64,000 nucleotides of DNA from Ferrovibrio xuzhouensis (GTDB taxonomy: Bacteria > Pseudomonadota > Alphaproteobacteria > Ferrovibrionales > Ferrovibrionaceae). The DNA is taken from NCBI RefSeq assembly GCF_042648965.1, contig NZ_JBHRYJ010000001.1, forward strand, positions 434,001-498,000. The letters run 5' to 3'. The position numbers were made by a program, and so were the translations under genes. Below the pieces are notes generated by a model that ran no database searches, had not been told where the DNA came from, and saw only the letters and a list, made by a program, of their open reading frames with translations. Below are positions 8,289 through 17,352 of the stretch, piece by piece (positions within the stretch are counted from its first letter, which is position 1; every line of letters starts with the position of its first letter).

Positions 8289-8966
8289 TCAGCGCGCGAA
8301 GCAGGCGGTCTGCTGGCGGGCCAGTTGTGCCATGCGGGCCCGGATGATGCTGGCGCGGCGCAGCACGTAGGCGCTCGGCCTGGCCGCATCCCAGTGCCGC
8401 GGATTGGGCAGGATGGCGGCGAGCCGGCTGGCCTCATTCTCGCCGAGCCGGGCGGCGGGCCGGTCGAAATGCGCCCGCGCCGCGGCTTCCGCGCCGAACA
8501 GGCCGCCGCCCATCTCGGCGACATTGAGATAGACCTCGAGGATGCGCCGCTTCGGCCACAGCGCATCCAGCAGCAGGGCAAGCGGCGCCTCCAGCGCCTT
8601 GCGCACGAACCCGCCGCCCGGCCACAGGAACAGGTTGCGCGCCACCTGCATGGTGATCGTGCTGGCGCCGCGCAGGCGGCCGGTCTCGTCGTAATCCTCC
8701 AGCGCGTCCTGCAAAGCCTCGAAGTCGATGCCATGGTGCAGGCAGAAGCGGCCGTCCTCGGAGGCCACCACGGCGCGGCCGAGCGCCGGCGCGACGGCGG
8801 CGAAATCGACCGGATGATACGCCACCCAGGCGCCGCGCTGGAGGCTGCGGATCAGCATCAGCGGCGTCGCCGGCGGATCGACAAACCGGTACAGCAGCAG
8901 CCCGCCCAGCCAGAAGACGAGGATGGCGACCACCAGCCAGCGGAGCAGGCGAATCAGCGCTTTCAT
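8289..8966 (-). CDS. mtgA: Monofunctional peptidoglycan transglycosylase
   Basis: A 225-residue inner-membrane enzyme that polymerises lipid II into glycan strands. A single N-terminal membrane anchor (LLRWLVVAILVFWLGGLLL) is followed by a glycosyltransferase family 51 domain. Family motifs are ASEDGRFCLHHGIDF (with the catalytic glutamate), GASTITMQVARNLFLW and RRILEVYLNVAEMGGGLFG. There is no transpeptidase domain, which separates it from the class A PBP at 28853. The start at ATG 8966 places the anchor at the N-terminus; the frame is open further upstream without relevance. It lies divergently from the hybrid kinase gene and 92 bases before matB. Confidence 0.93.
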   Translation of the reverse strand: MKALIRLLRWLVVAILVFWLGGLLLYRFVDPPATPLMLIRSLQRGAWVAYHPVDFAAVAPALGRAVVASEDGRFCLHHGIDFEALQDALEDYDETGRLRGASTITMQVARNLFLWPGGGFVRKALEAPLALLLDALWPKRRILEVYLNVAEMGGGLFGAEAAARAHFDRPAARLGENEASRLAAILPNPRHWDAARPSAYVLRRASIIRARMAQLARQQTACFAR

Positions 8967-9109
8967 CACCGCAGCAGAGCCTGAAGCCGGGGGAAACTCA
9001 ACCGCAGCCTCGCCGGGCACTCGCCCGCCCCCCCGCCCCGGCCGCCAATTCTGTGGACAGGCCCCGGCCGGCAGGCTTAACTCAGGACAACAGGGAGACA
9101 AACGACCGC

Positions 9110-12100
9110 ATGCTGCAGGGCAGCGCCATCCTGCTTCTGTCGCTGGGCTATCTCGGACTGCTGTTCGCGGTCGCCCACCTCGGCGACCGTCTGGCCGACC
9201 GCTGGTACAAGGGTCGCAGCGGCGCCACCATCTACGCCCTGTCGCTGGCGATCTACTGCACCTCCTGGACCTTCTACGGTTCGGTCGGCCGTGCCGCCGC
9301 CAGCGGGCCGGATTTCATCCTGATCTATGTCGGCCCGGTGCTGGCGATCACGCTGGGCTATCCGGTGCTGGCGAAAATGGTCGGCATCGCCAAACGGCAG
9401 AACGTCACGTCCATCGCCGATTTCATCGGCTCGCGCTACGGCAAGAGCCGCGCGGTCGCCGTGCTGGTCACGCTGATCGCGGTGATCGGCGTGCTGCCCT
9501 ATATCGCCCTGCAGATGCAGGCGGTCAGCGTCACCTTCGAGGTGCTGGTCGGCAGCGACATGGCCCACCTGCTGCACGCCAGCCTGCCGCCGCCCTGGCG
9601 CGACACGGCGATGTTCGTGGCCGTCATCATGGGTCTGTTCACCATCCTGTTCGGCATGCGCCATGTGCAGGCGACCGAGCAGCATCGCGGCATGATGCTG
9701 GCCATCGCCTTCGAGTCGCTGGTCAAGCTGGCCGCCTTCCTCGCCGTCGGAGCCTTCGTCGTCTTCGGCCTGTTCGATTCCGGCATCGACCTGTTCGACC
9801 GCATCCGGCTCAATCCGGCGCTGGCCGAACGCATCGGCGGCAGCATCGGCAGCAACTGGATCGTCATGACCGTGCTGTCCGGCTTTGCCTTCCTGTGCCT
9901 GCCGCGCCAGTTCCATGTCGCCGTGGTCGAGAACGGCGAGCGCGGCGCGCTGAAGGAGGCGCGCTGGCTGTTCCCCGCCTATCTGGTGGCGATCAACCTG
10001 TTCGTGGTGCCGATCGCCGCCGCCGGCCTGCTGGTAATGGAGCCCGGCGCCAACCCGGACGTCTTCGTCATCACCATCCCGATGATGGCGCACCAGGTCT
10101 CGCTGTCGGTCTTCGCCTTCATCGGCGGTCTGTCGGCGGCCACCTCGATGGTCATCGTCGCCTGCATGGCGCTGTCGATCATGGTGTCGAACGAACTGGT
10201 CACTCCGCTGCTGCTGCGCTCGCGCGCCGGCGGCTCGGGCGACATCGGCCGCATCGTGCTGAACGTGCGGCGCGCCGCCGTCGTCGTCATCCTGGTGGCG
10301 GCCTATATCTACCACACCTGGATCGCCGGCTACCTGCCGCTGGCGTCGATCGGCATGATCTCGTTCTGCGCGGTCGGCAATTTCGCGCCGCCGCTGCTGT
10401 TCGGCCTGTACTGGCGCCGCGCGCACCGCCACGGCGTGATCGCCGGCCTGGCCGCCGGCTTTGCCACCTGGCTGTACACCCTGCTGCTGCCGTCCATCGA
10501 GGGCGCTGCCAGCGGCGGCAGCCTGACCGCGCCGCTGAACCATCTGATGCCGCCGCCGGTCAGCAGTTTCGATCCGATCCTGCAGGGTTTCGTCGCCAGC
10601 CTGCTGGCCAATACCGCGCTCCTGGTGATCGTCTCGCTGCTGGCGCCGGCGCGCCGGCGCGACATCGAACAGGCGCGGATCTTCGTCGACGGCGATGCCC
10701 TGCCGCCGCCGGCGGCCGAAGGCGAAACAGGCCACGATCCGCGCGTCGACGAATGCCGCGCGCTGGCCACCCGCTTCATCGGTACCGAACGCGCCGAGCG
10801 CGCCTTCGCCGGCCGGCAGATGACCGCCGCCGAGGCGCACGCCTTTACCGAGCACCTGCTCAGCGGCGCCATCGGCGCGGCCTCGGCCCGTATCGTCATG
10901 GCTTCGGCCCAGGGCCGCAACCTGCTCAGCCCGCGCGCCGCCCGCGCCATGCTCGGCGAGGCCTCCGAGGCGATCCGGCAGAATCTCGACCTGCTGCGCA
11001 CCACGCTGGATCATGTCAGCCAGGGCATCGGCGTTTTCGACCGCGAGCGCCGCCTGCTGGCCTGGAACGACCGCTTCCTCGACCTGCTCGGCCTGCCACC
11101 CGGCCGTGCGACCAACGGCGTCCCGCTGGAGGTGCTGGCCCGTGATGCCGTGCCCGACCTTGTCGCCCTGCTGGCCGCCGGCGGCGATGCCTTGCGCATC
11201 TACGAGCAGATGCGGCCCGGCGGTCGGGTGACGGAAATCCGCGTCGACCCGATGCCGGACGGCGGCTGCGTCGCCACCTGCACGGATATCAGCGAGCGCG
11301 TGCGCTCGGCCGAGGCGCTGCGCACCGCCTATGCGGGCCTGGAGCGCCGGGTTGCCGAGCGCACGGCCGAACTGCAGCTTGCGGTGCAGGAACTCGACCA
11401 TTCCCGCCAGGAAGCCGAAACCGCCAACCTCGGCAAGACGCGTTTTCTCGCTGCCGCCAGCCATGACCTGCTGCAGCCGCTGCATGCCGCGCGCCTGTTC
11501 ACGGCGGCGCTGGCCGAACGCGAGCCTGACAATCCGCTGGTCTCGCGCATCGACCATGGTCTTGCCGCGGTGGAGCTGCTGCTCGATGCCCTGCTCGACA
11601 TCTCGAAACTCGACGCTGGCGCGGTGAAGCCCGATATCCGCCCGGTCGCGCTGGGCCCGCTGCTCGAGTCGCTTGCCGATGCCTTCGCGCCGCTGGCCTC
11701 GAAACGCGGCGTCACCATCCGGCTGGTGCCGACCACGGCAACGGTCAGTACCGACGCCGGCCTGCTGCGCCGCGTGCTGCAGAATTTCGTCGCCAACGCA
11801 ATCCGCTATGCCGGCGCCGACCGGCCGGACCGCCGGGTGCTGATCGGCTGCCGCCGCAGCGGTGACCGCCTGCGCATCGTGGTCTGCGACAACGGCCGCG
11901 GCATTCCGGCCGACAAGCGGCGGACGATTTTCCAGGAATTCGCCCGGCTCGATCGTGGCGACGGCGGCGACGAAAACGGCGAGCGCGGCCTCGGCCTCGG
12001 GCTGGCCATCGTCGACCGCATCGCGCGCACGCTCGGCATGCCGGTCGGCCTTGAGTCCGTCGTCGGTCGCGGCTCGGCCTTCTCGGTCACCCTGCCGCGC

Positions 12101-12583
12101 GCCACGGCGGCGCCCGCCCGCCTGCCGGACAGCGACGCCCTGCCGGCCATCACCGCCGGCTCGCTGGCCGGCAGTTTCATCCTGTGCATCGAGAACGAGG
12201 CCGGCGTGCGCGACGCCATGACCGCCCTGCTGGAAGGCTGGTCCTGCCGGGTGGCCGCCGTCGGCAGCGTGGCGGCGGCACGCCAGGCCGTCGCGGCGGC
12301 CGGCCGCAGCCCCGACATCATCCTGGCCGACCTGCATCTCGACGAGGGCGGCCCCGACGGGCTCGCCGCCGTCGCCCTGCTGCGCCAGGACTGGGGCAGC
12401 CAGTTGCCGGCCATCCTGATCACCGCCGACCGCAGCCAGGATCTGCGGCACCGCGCCGCCCTGCAGCAGGTGGATGTGCTGCACAAACCGGTGCGGCCGG
12501 CGGCGTTGCGCGCCCTGATCAGCCAGCGCCGGCGGCCTGCCCTTGACCCGTCAGCCGACCTTGCCGCCGGCGGCGCCAGCTAG
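9110..12583 (+). CDS. Hybrid histidine kinase with SSS-transporter input domain
   Basis: A 1157-residue multi-domain sensor. Residues 1 to about 520 form a sodium/solute symporter (SLC5/SSS) domain with roughly 13 membrane spans (GYPVLAKM, SIADFIGSRYGKSRAVAVL). A PAS domain follows near 625-740 (LRTTLDHVSQGIGVFDRERR). Then come a short coiled coil, the HisKA domain with H785 in AASHDLLQPLHAARLF, an ATPase domain (N-box NFVANAIRYA, CDNGRGIP, GLGLGLAIV) and a C-terminal receiver with D1074 (LADLHLDEGG). A CbrA- or NahK-like kinase has this layout. ATG 9110 has GGGAG upstream. The gene overlaps the stop of the convergent NarL-type regulator by 4 bases, which makes that protein the likely partner. 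The ligand is unknown. Confidence 0.9.
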   Translation: MLQGSAILLLSLGYLGLLFAVAHLGDRLADRWYKGRSGATIYALSLAIYCTSWTFYGSVGRAAASGPDFILIYVGPVLAITLGYPVLAKMVGIAKRQNVTSIADFIGSRYGKSRAVAVLVTLIAVIGVLPYIALQMQAVSVTFEVLVGSDMAHLLHASLPPPWRDTAMFVAVIMGLFTILFGMRHVQATEQHRGMMLAIAFESLVKLAAFLAVGAFVVFGLFDSGIDLFDRIRLNPALAERIGGSIGSNWIVMTVLSGFAFLCLPRQFHVAVVENGERGALKEARWLFPAYLVAINLFVVPIAAAGLLVMEPGANPDVFVITIPMMAHQVSLSVFAFIGGLSAATSMVIVACMALSIMVSNELVTPLLLRSRAGGSGDIGRIVLNVRRAAVVVILVAAYIYHTWIAGYLPLASIGMISFCAVGNFAPPLLFGLYWRRAHRHGVIAGLAAGFATWLYTLLLPSIEGAASGGSLTAPLNHLMPPPVSSFDPILQGFVASLLANTALLVIVSLLAPARRRDIEQARIFVDGDALPPPAAEGETGHDPRVDECRALATRFIGTERAERAFAGRQMTAAEAHAFTEHLLSGAIGAASARIVMASAQGRNLLSPRAARAMLGEASEAIRQNLDLLRTTLDHVSQGIGVFDRERRLLAWNDRFLDLLGLPPGRATNGVPLEVLARDAVPDLVALLAAGGDALRIYEQMRPGGRVTEIRVDPMPDGGCVATCTDISERVRSAEALRTAYAGLERRVAERTAELQLAVQELDHSRQEAETANLGKTRFLAAASHDLLQPLHAARLFTAALAEREPDNPLVSRIDHGLAAVELLLDALLDISKLDAGAVKPDIRPVALGPLLESLADAFAPLASKRGVTIRLVPTTATVSTDAGLLRRVLQNFVANAIRYAGADRPDRRVLIGCRRSGDRLRIVVCDNGRGIPADKRRTIFQEFARLDRGDGGDENGERGLGLGLAIVDRIARTLGMPVGLESVVGRGSAFSVTLPRATAAPARLPDSDALPAITAGSLAGSFILCIENEAGVRDAMTALLEGWSCRVAAVGSVAAARQAVAAAGRSPDIILADLHLDEGGPDGLAAVALLRQDWGSQLPAILITADRSQDLRHRAALQQVDVLHKPVRPAALRALISQRRRPALDPSADLAAGGAS

Positions 12584-13251
12584 CCCTCGCTGCCCACGGC
12601 GAAATGCCGGGCCGCGATGGCCGCCTGGGTGCGGCTGCGCACGCCGAGCTTCTTGAGAATGGCCGTCACATGCGCCTTCACCGTCGCCTCGCCGACCGAC
12701 AGTTCATGGGCGATCTGCTTGTTCAGTTTGCCCTTGGCCAGCAGGGCGAGCACGCGGAACTGCTGCGGCGTCAGCTCGGCGACGCGGCGGGCGAAGTCGC
12801 CCGGCATGCCGGCCTCGGGCTCGCCGCTGGCCTCCGGCGGCAGCCATACCTCGCCGTCGAGCACCGCCTGCAGCGCGCTGGCGATAGTTTCCAGCGGCGC
12901 CGATTTCGGCACGAAGGCGGCAGCGCCGAATTCGATGGCACGCCGCATCACCGCCGGCTCGCGGGTCGACGAGACCATCGCCACCGGCACGGCGGGATGG
13001 CTGGCGCGCACCGCGGCGAGGCCGGCGAAACCATCCATGCCCGGCATGTCGAGATCGAGGATCAGCAGGTCGACGGCGTCATGCGCATCGAGCGCCGCCT
13101 GTGCCTCCGGCAGATCGCCGGCGCCGATCACGGCAACGCCGTTCATGGTCTGGCGCAACGCCTGACCAAGCGCATCGCGCACCAGCGGATGATCGTCGGC
13201 AATGATTATGGTGAGCGCCGGTTCTGTGCCGGCCTTCCCTGTCCCCGTCAT
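12580..13251 (-). CDS. NarL/LuxR-family response regulator
   Basis: A 223-residue DNA-binding response regulator. The receiver domain has acidic residues D19-D20 (IIIADDHPLVRDAL), phosphoacceptor D66 in LLILDLDMPGMDG, and the conserved lysine in FVPKSAP. The C-terminal LuxR-type helix-turn-helix reads LTPQQFRVLALLAKGKLNKQ then VGEATVKAHVTAILKKLGV. It is convergent with the hybrid kinase at 9110-12583, overlapping by 4 bases. In other Proteobacteria, hybrid kinases with this type of regulator control alcohol, acetate or amino-acid metabolism; that role is inference here. The start has little ribosome-site sequence, so a start a few codons downstream is possible. Confidence 0.9.
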   Translation of the reverse strand: MTGTGKAGTEPALTIIIADDHPLVRDALGQALRQTMNGVAVIGAGDLPEAQAALDAHDAVDLLILDLDMPGMDGFAGLAAVRASHPAVPVAMVSSTREPAVMRRAIEFGAAAFVPKSAPLETIASALQAVLDGEVWLPPEASGEPEAGMPGDFARRVAELTPQQFRVLALLAKGKLNKQIAHELSVGEATVKAHVTAILKKLGVRSRTQAAIAARHFAVGSEG

Positions 13252-13409
13252 GGGCCGGAAGCGTAAACCAGCCGCCGGGCGTGGAGCAAGGAGAGGCCAG
13301 CCTTATTGGAAGCCTGTGTGCGCTGCAACCGCGGGCTGTGGCCCGCCTCTGGACAGGCCGGCGCCGGCGGGCTAGTGCAGACATCCGATCCAGCCGACGG
13401 AGTTCCGCC

Positions 13410-14441
13410 ATGACACAGCCTGCTTCTGTGGATATCGCCGCCCTCACCCAGCGCTGCGGCGCCGCGGAAATCCGCCATGACTGGAGCCGCACGGAGATCG
13501 CCGCCCTGTTCGGCCTGCCGTTTGCCGATCTGGTCTTCCTGGCCCAGCAGGTGCACCGCCGGCGCTTCAGCGCCAACGAGGTGCAGCTCAGCACCCTGCT
13601 CAGCATCAAGACCGGCGGCTGCCCGGAAGACTGTGCCTACTGCCCGCAGAGCGCCCAGTTCGACACCGGCGTCGAGGCCGAGAAGCTGATGGATGTCGAG
13701 GCCACGCTGGAGGCGGCCCGTGCCGCCAAGGCAAGCGGCGCCAGCCGCTTCTGCATGGGCGCCGCCTGGCGCAGCCCGAAGGACCGCGACATCGAGAAGG
13801 TCGGCCGCATGATCGCCGAAGTGAAGGCGCTCGGGCTGGAGACCTGCGCCACGCTCGGCATGCTGACGCCCGACCAGGCCAGGCGGCTGCGCGATGCCGG
13901 CCTCGACTATTACAACCACAATCTCGATACCTCGCCGGAGCATTACGGCGCCATCATCACCACCCGCACCTACCAGGACCGGCTGGATACGCTGGCCCAT
14001 GTGCGCGACACCGGCATGAAGGTCTGCTGCGGCGGCATCGTCGGGCTGGGCGAGAAGCCGGAGGACCGCGTCGGCCTGCTGCACAGCCTGGCCACCCTGC
14101 CGGCGCATCCGGAAAGCGTGCCGATCAACATGCTGGTGCAGGTGGAAGGCACGCCGCTGAACGGCCAGGCGAAGCCCGACGGCATCGACTTCGTGCGCAC
14201 CATCGCGGTGGCGCGGATCATCATGCCGGCCTCGATGGTCCGCCTGTCGGCCGGCCGCGAGCAGATGAGCGACGAGTTGCAGGCGCTGGCCTTCCTCGCC
14301 GGCGCCAACTCGGTCTTTCTCGGCGACAAGCTGCTGACCACGAAGAACCCGGGCCAGGACCGCGACGGCGCCCTGCTGGCGAAGCTCGGCATCACGCCGA
14401 TGCTCTATGCCACGGCAGAGATCGGCGCGGCGGCAGAGTGA
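13410..14441 (+). CDS. bioB: Biotin synthase
   Basis: A radical-SAM enzyme (343 residues) that inserts sulfur into dethiobiotin to make biotin. The [4Fe-4S] cluster motif CxxxCxxC is C71, C75 and C78 in GGCPEDCAYCPQS. Family blocks include FCMGAAWRSPKDRD, LDYYNHNLDTSPE, CCGGIVGLGEKPEDRVG and RLSAGREQMSDELQ, with YxNH-like ligands of the [2Fe-2S] cluster region present. The start at ATG 13410 follows a weak GGAG site and gives normal length; the frame is open 43 codons further upstream without similarity. No other bio genes are nearby, so it is a stand-alone bioB. It depends on iron-sulfur assembly, provided by the suf operon in this window. Confidence 0.95.
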   Translation: MTQPASVDIAALTQRCGAAEIRHDWSRTEIAALFGLPFADLVFLAQQVHRRRFSANEVQLSTLLSIKTGGCPEDCAYCPQSAQFDTGVEAEKLMDVEATLEAARAAKASGASRFCMGAAWRSPKDRDIEKVGRMIAEVKALGLETCATLGMLTPDQARRLRDAGLDYYNHNLDTSPEHYGAIITTRTYQDRLDTLAHVRDTGMKVCCGGIVGLGEKPEDRVGLLHSLATLPAHPESVPINMLVQVEGTPLNGQAKPDGIDFVRTIAVARIIMPASMVRLSAGREQMSDELQALAFLAGANSVFLGDKLLTTKNPGQDRDGALLAKLGITPMLYATAEIGAAAE

Positions 14442-14472
14442 TCCGCCGCGCCAGGGACCCCAAGGTCCGGTG

Positions 14473-15075
14473 CTACCCGGTAATCCGGGCCGTCTGGATG
14501 ATATGCATCGCTTCAGCCTCGCGAAGGCCGTAGTGGTACAGCTTCGTACCCGAGAAGAATATCAGGTATAGCCGCCCGTCCTTTACTGCACCGAAACCGA
14601 CCCCCTTACGGTCGACCTCGTCTTTCGGGACATAATTGAAATCGAAGCGAAAGCCATCCATTCCGGCGAACTTCACCGGCTGCACATTCTTGCCTTCCGC
14701 CAGGGTCGTCTTGAACACCTTGGTCATCGTGGCTTCCCAGAGCTCAACGACTTCGCTTGACGTCATCGTGTCGCGGAACAGCAGCTTGTCCTTGACCTCA
14801 TCCTCGCGACCTACGGTCAGAATCGGTTTGCCTGTTTTTACACCGCCGACAAACAGGATCGAATCCAATGCCGGTCCGTCGGACGTCCAGTACGCTACCG
14901 GCGCCGAGCTCTCGATCAGCAACTTGTTGGCCTTGTTCCAGGAGTCATTCACGTCGACCTGGAAATTTGCAACCGTTGCCGGCGCTGCCGGGACAAGAGT
15001 GTAGGAGGCGCAGGCTGCCAGAGCCAGCAGGGAAAGCAGCGCGATACCGCGCATAACATGCTTGAGTGGCGTCAT
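14473..15075 (-). CDS. Lipoprotein of unknown function (third gene of M48 operon)
   Basis: A 200-residue predicted lipoprotein. A hydrophobic signal (MRGIALLSLLALAAC) ends in a lipobox whose cysteine would be lipidated. The mature part is soluble, with no motif I recognise. It reads like a single alpha/beta domain with phrases such as GFRFDFNYVPKDEVDRKG and RLYLIFFSGTKLYHYG. Its ATG overlaps the stop of the M48 peptidase gene (ATGA, 15072-15075), so the two are translationally coupled and probably act together in the envelope. Base composition is somewhat AT-richer than the surrounding core genes. Confidence 0.78.
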   Translation of the reverse strand: MTPLKHVMRGIALLSLLALAACASYTLVPAAPATVANFQVDVNDSWNKANKLLIESSAPVAYWTSDGPALDSILFVGGVKTGKPILTVGREDEVKDKLLFRDTMTSSEVVELWEATMTKVFKTTLAEGKNVQPVKFAGMDGFRFDFNYVPKDEVDRKGVGFGAVKDGRLYLIFFSGTKLYHYGLREAEAMHIIQTARITG

Positions 15076-16226
15076 GTCATTTTATCCATGTAGCTTTTGA
15101 TGATGATTCGGTCTTCGGCTTTCGGCAGCAGCCTGAGATAGGTGTCGAAGGATCTCCGGGCGAGTGTCGATTGGCTATCCTTCATCTGCACCAAGCCAAG
15201 AGATCGCCATGCCTCGGGTGGACAATCGATGCCGTCGATTGCCCGTCCATAGCAATCCTGGGCCAGCTTACGGTCGTCCTTGTCGTCGCGCAGCCGGTAC
15301 ACTTCCCCTTCGAAATACTGCAGCTGTCCGTCATTCGGCTGCGCCTCCTGCAGCCGCTTCAAGACCACGAGCGTCCGTTCGTACTGGTGCAGCCGTACTT
15401 CGTCGTCCAGCAGCATGAAGCGGATGCTTTTTATTTTTTCGTGATAGCGCGCACTGCGGGTTTCGCCACTTTCGCCGAGCTCCGCAGCCTTGGCGCGGAG
15501 TGTCTCAAGGCGTTCCTCGTTAGCGGGGTGGGTGGCAAACATGATGCCCTCGCTTTTGGCATCCTTGTCGGCCTTTGTCTCATCGATGATCTGCTGCCAA
15601 ACATCAGCCGCCGACTGCGGCCGATAACCTGCCTTGCTCATCAGCTGCAAACCGATCTGATCGGCCTCGCGCTCCTGATCGCGCGCATAGGCGAAGTTCG
15701 AGGCCAGCAGGGTGAGCTGTGCAATCCCGCCGACGATCCCCAGACCGCCGAGAAAAGCCCCGATATCGGCTTTCGACCGCATGTCCCGCATGCGCGCCAG
15801 GGTATGGCGCTGCATGTAATGGCCCATTTCATGGCCGAGAATGGCTGCAAGCTGCGCTTCATCGTTGACACGCAGCAGCAACCCGCTCCACACCGTCATC
15901 ATACCGTTGGGTGCCATGCTCGCGTTGAAATACGGCGTCCGCATCAGATAGACCCGCATATCACTGCTGAAGTCCCGGCTTAGTCGCTGCATGACCTCGA
16001 CCAGATAGGCATGCATCTCCTGGTCGCGAATCAGATAGCGCGAACGCTGCGCCTCGCGTTCAGCCTTGTTAAGGACATACCAGAGTCCACCCTCGTCAGT
16101 ATCGACAGCGGGCTTGTAGCCCGGCGTGACCGGCCCCTCGCTCGGCGTCGTGACGCAGCCCGCCAGCCCCAGCAGGGTGCACGAACACAACCCTCCAAGA
16201 ACCCGGCGCCTGTGCGGGTAGATCAT
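15072..16226 (-). CDS. M48-family metalloprotease lipoprotein with TPR-like tail
   Basis: A 384-residue envelope zinc protease resembling BepA/YfgC and LoiP relatives. The signal ends in a lipobox (LLGLAGC, C24). The zinc site is HEMGH at 132-136 (GHEMGHYMQRHTLARM), with the third ligand expected at E185 in EREAD. A glycine-rich hydrophobic stretch follows the active site (FLGGLGIVGGIAQLTLLASN). The C-terminal 120 residues are helical and repeat-like (LHQYERTLVVLKRLQEAQP), consistent with TPRs used for substrate binding. The gene is coupled by 4-base overlaps to lipoprotein genes on both sides, which suggests a three-part envelope quality-control or stress module. Confidence 0.88.
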   Translation of the reverse strand: MIYPHRRRVLGGLCSCTLLGLAGCVTTPSEGPVTPGYKPAVDTDEGGLWYVLNKAEREAQRSRYLIRDQEMHAYLVEVMQRLSRDFSSDMRVYLMRTPYFNASMAPNGMMTVWSGLLLRVNDEAQLAAILGHEMGHYMQRHTLARMRDMRSKADIGAFLGGLGIVGGIAQLTLLASNFAYARDQEREADQIGLQLMSKAGYRPQSAADVWQQIIDETKADKDAKSEGIMFATHPANEERLETLRAKAAELGESGETRSARYHEKIKSIRFMLLDDEVRLHQYERTLVVLKRLQEAQPNDGQLQYFEGEVYRLRDDKDDRKLAQDCYGRAIDGIDCPPEAWRSLGLVQMKDSQSTLARRSFDTYLRLLPKAEDRIIIKSYMDKMT

Positions 16227-16924
16227 TGCGGCAGGTTCGCCAGCAGATTCTGGGCCGCATTCGCGGCACCATCGGCATTGCGCAGGTCGCCATAGCCTCT
16301 GGCCAGCAGATTGAACCAGACCACCTTGCCGGTTTCGAGGTCAACCAGCGAAGCGAAGCCGATCTGCTGGCCGCCCTGAATGCCCACACCAAGCGCGGCC
16401 GCCACCAGGATCACTGCAACCCGGCCACCATCGGCGTAGCTGTCGCGCACCCAGACGAACATCGCATAGTCCGCCTTGTATTTTTCCTTGATCGCCTTTG
16501 CCGCCGGACCCAGGCTCCAGTCAAATGCACCGTTTTTGCTGGGCAGCGCGGCCTGCGGCACATACTCGTGCATGATGATCGAATTGCCGACAACCCCGTG
16601 CAGCTTGATCAACTGATTGGCGAGATCCTGATAGCCAGCGCTATCCTTCGCGTCCTCTTGATAGGGGATCATGTGGATGTTTTTCGCCTGCTCTTCGGTC
16701 TTCAGAGCATCGAGCAGCAACTTGTTGGCCTGTTCGCTCCAGTCAGCCCGCGGCTCGGTGACGCCGCCCGCCGACAGGGTCGACAGCTCCACATCCAGCG
16801 GCATCAGGACGATCCTCGGTTCCTGATTCGCCGGTCTGTTCAATGTGGTGGTCAGCTGATGCGATTTCGTGTTGCATCCGGCGAGAGCCAGAATCACAAC
16901 TACAGATGCAAGAATTTTATACAC
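16223..16924 (-). CDS. Lipoprotein of unknown function (first gene of M48 operon)
   Basis: A 233-residue predicted lipoprotein starting with GTG at 16924; the signal MYKILASVVVILALAGC ends in a classic lipobox. The mature part mentions no known catalytic motif. It contains the pattern EPRIVLMPLDVELSTLSAGG and a later glycine-rich hydrophobic stretch (VAVILVAAALGVGIQGGQQ), then GFASLVDLETGKVVWFN. The last phrase is typical of proteins of the curli-assembly CsgG or 'DUF799' kind that build small outer-membrane complexes, but I cannot assign the family. Its stop overlaps the M48 peptidase start (ATGA). A promoter candidate lies at 16953-16981. Confidence 0.78.
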   Translation of the reverse strand: MYKILASVVVILALAGCNTKSHQLTTTLNRPANQEPRIVLMPLDVELSTLSAGGVTEPRADWSEQANKLLLDALKTEEQAKNIHMIPYQEDAKDSAGYQDLANQLIKLHGVVGNSIIMHEYVPQAALPSKNGAFDWSLGPAAKAIKEKYKADYAMFVWVRDSYADGGRVAVILVAAALGVGIQGGQQIGFASLVDLETGKVVWFNLLARGYGDLRNADGAANAAQNLLANLPQ

Positions 16925-16952
16925 CCTACCCCCAAATATCCCCTCGTATGGA

Positions 16953-16981
16953 AATATTCCCTACAGCCGGAGGTTATGCAA
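16953..16981 (-). promoter_or_regulatory. Candidate promoter of the lipoprotein-M48 operon
   Basis: On the minus strand TTGCAT (plus 16976-16981) is followed after 17 bases by AATATT (plus 16953-16958), 28 bases before the GTG start at 16924. Spacing is ideal for a housekeeping promoter, and the -10 is a moderate match. Confidence 0.4.
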
Positions 16982-17008
16982 GGTGATTGTGAGGAGGTAA
17001 GAAAATAT

Positions 17009-17203
17009 TCAAACCACCCGCCCGGTGGCGGCGGCGATCTGCTTGGCGGTGTTGTACTGGCTGAGCGCATAGACCGCCCAGAGCGCGGCCGGAATCCAGC
17101 CGATCAGGGTGACCTGCAGGATCAGGCAGATGATGCCGGCGACCGGCCGGCCGATGGTGAAGAACAGCAGGAAGGGCAGGAAGATGGCGATCAGCAGGCG
17201 CAT
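17009..17203 (-). CDS. YqaE/Pmp3-family small membrane protein
   Basis: A 64-residue hydrophobic protein with two membrane spans. The first segment LLIAIFLPFLLFFTIGRP and second LILQVTLIGWIPAALWAVYAL match the Pmp3/YqaE (UPF0057) family, in which 'GWIPG..WA.Y.l' is the usual second-span pattern. Members sit in the cytoplasmic membrane and are often induced by salt or stress; the molecular role is not settled. It stands alone: the mdh terminator lies upstream, and the promoter of the lipoprotein operon is just downstream. Confidence 0.82.
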   Translation of the reverse strand: MRLLIAIFLPFLLFFTIGRPVAGIICLILQVTLIGWIPAALWAVYALSQYNTAKQIAAATGRVV

Positions 17204-17273
17204 GGTCGTCGGCTCCGGATTGCTCTTGCGTTGCCACCCAGCCTAGGCGATTCGCCGCCACGCCGACCACCCC

Positions 17274-17311
17274 AAAAAACAGACGGCGCGCCGGATGGCT
17301 CCAGCGCGCCG
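17274..17311 (-). terminator. Intrinsic terminator after mdh
   Basis: On the minus strand CGGCGCGC (from 17311) pairs with GCGCGCCG (to 17284), then TCTGTTTTTT follows. It lies 42 bases past the mdh stop and separates mdh from the YqaE-like gene. Confidence 0.75.
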
Positions 17312-17352
17312 CGTTTTCCGAAAGTTAGAAAGCTTGCGTCTTGCCGAGCCCC

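Noticed and set aside
9077..12484. 1135-codon antisense frame opposite the hybrid kinase
   Set aside because: Typical GC-rich shadow; rich in Gln, Arg and His without domains, while the plus strand has a complete kinase.
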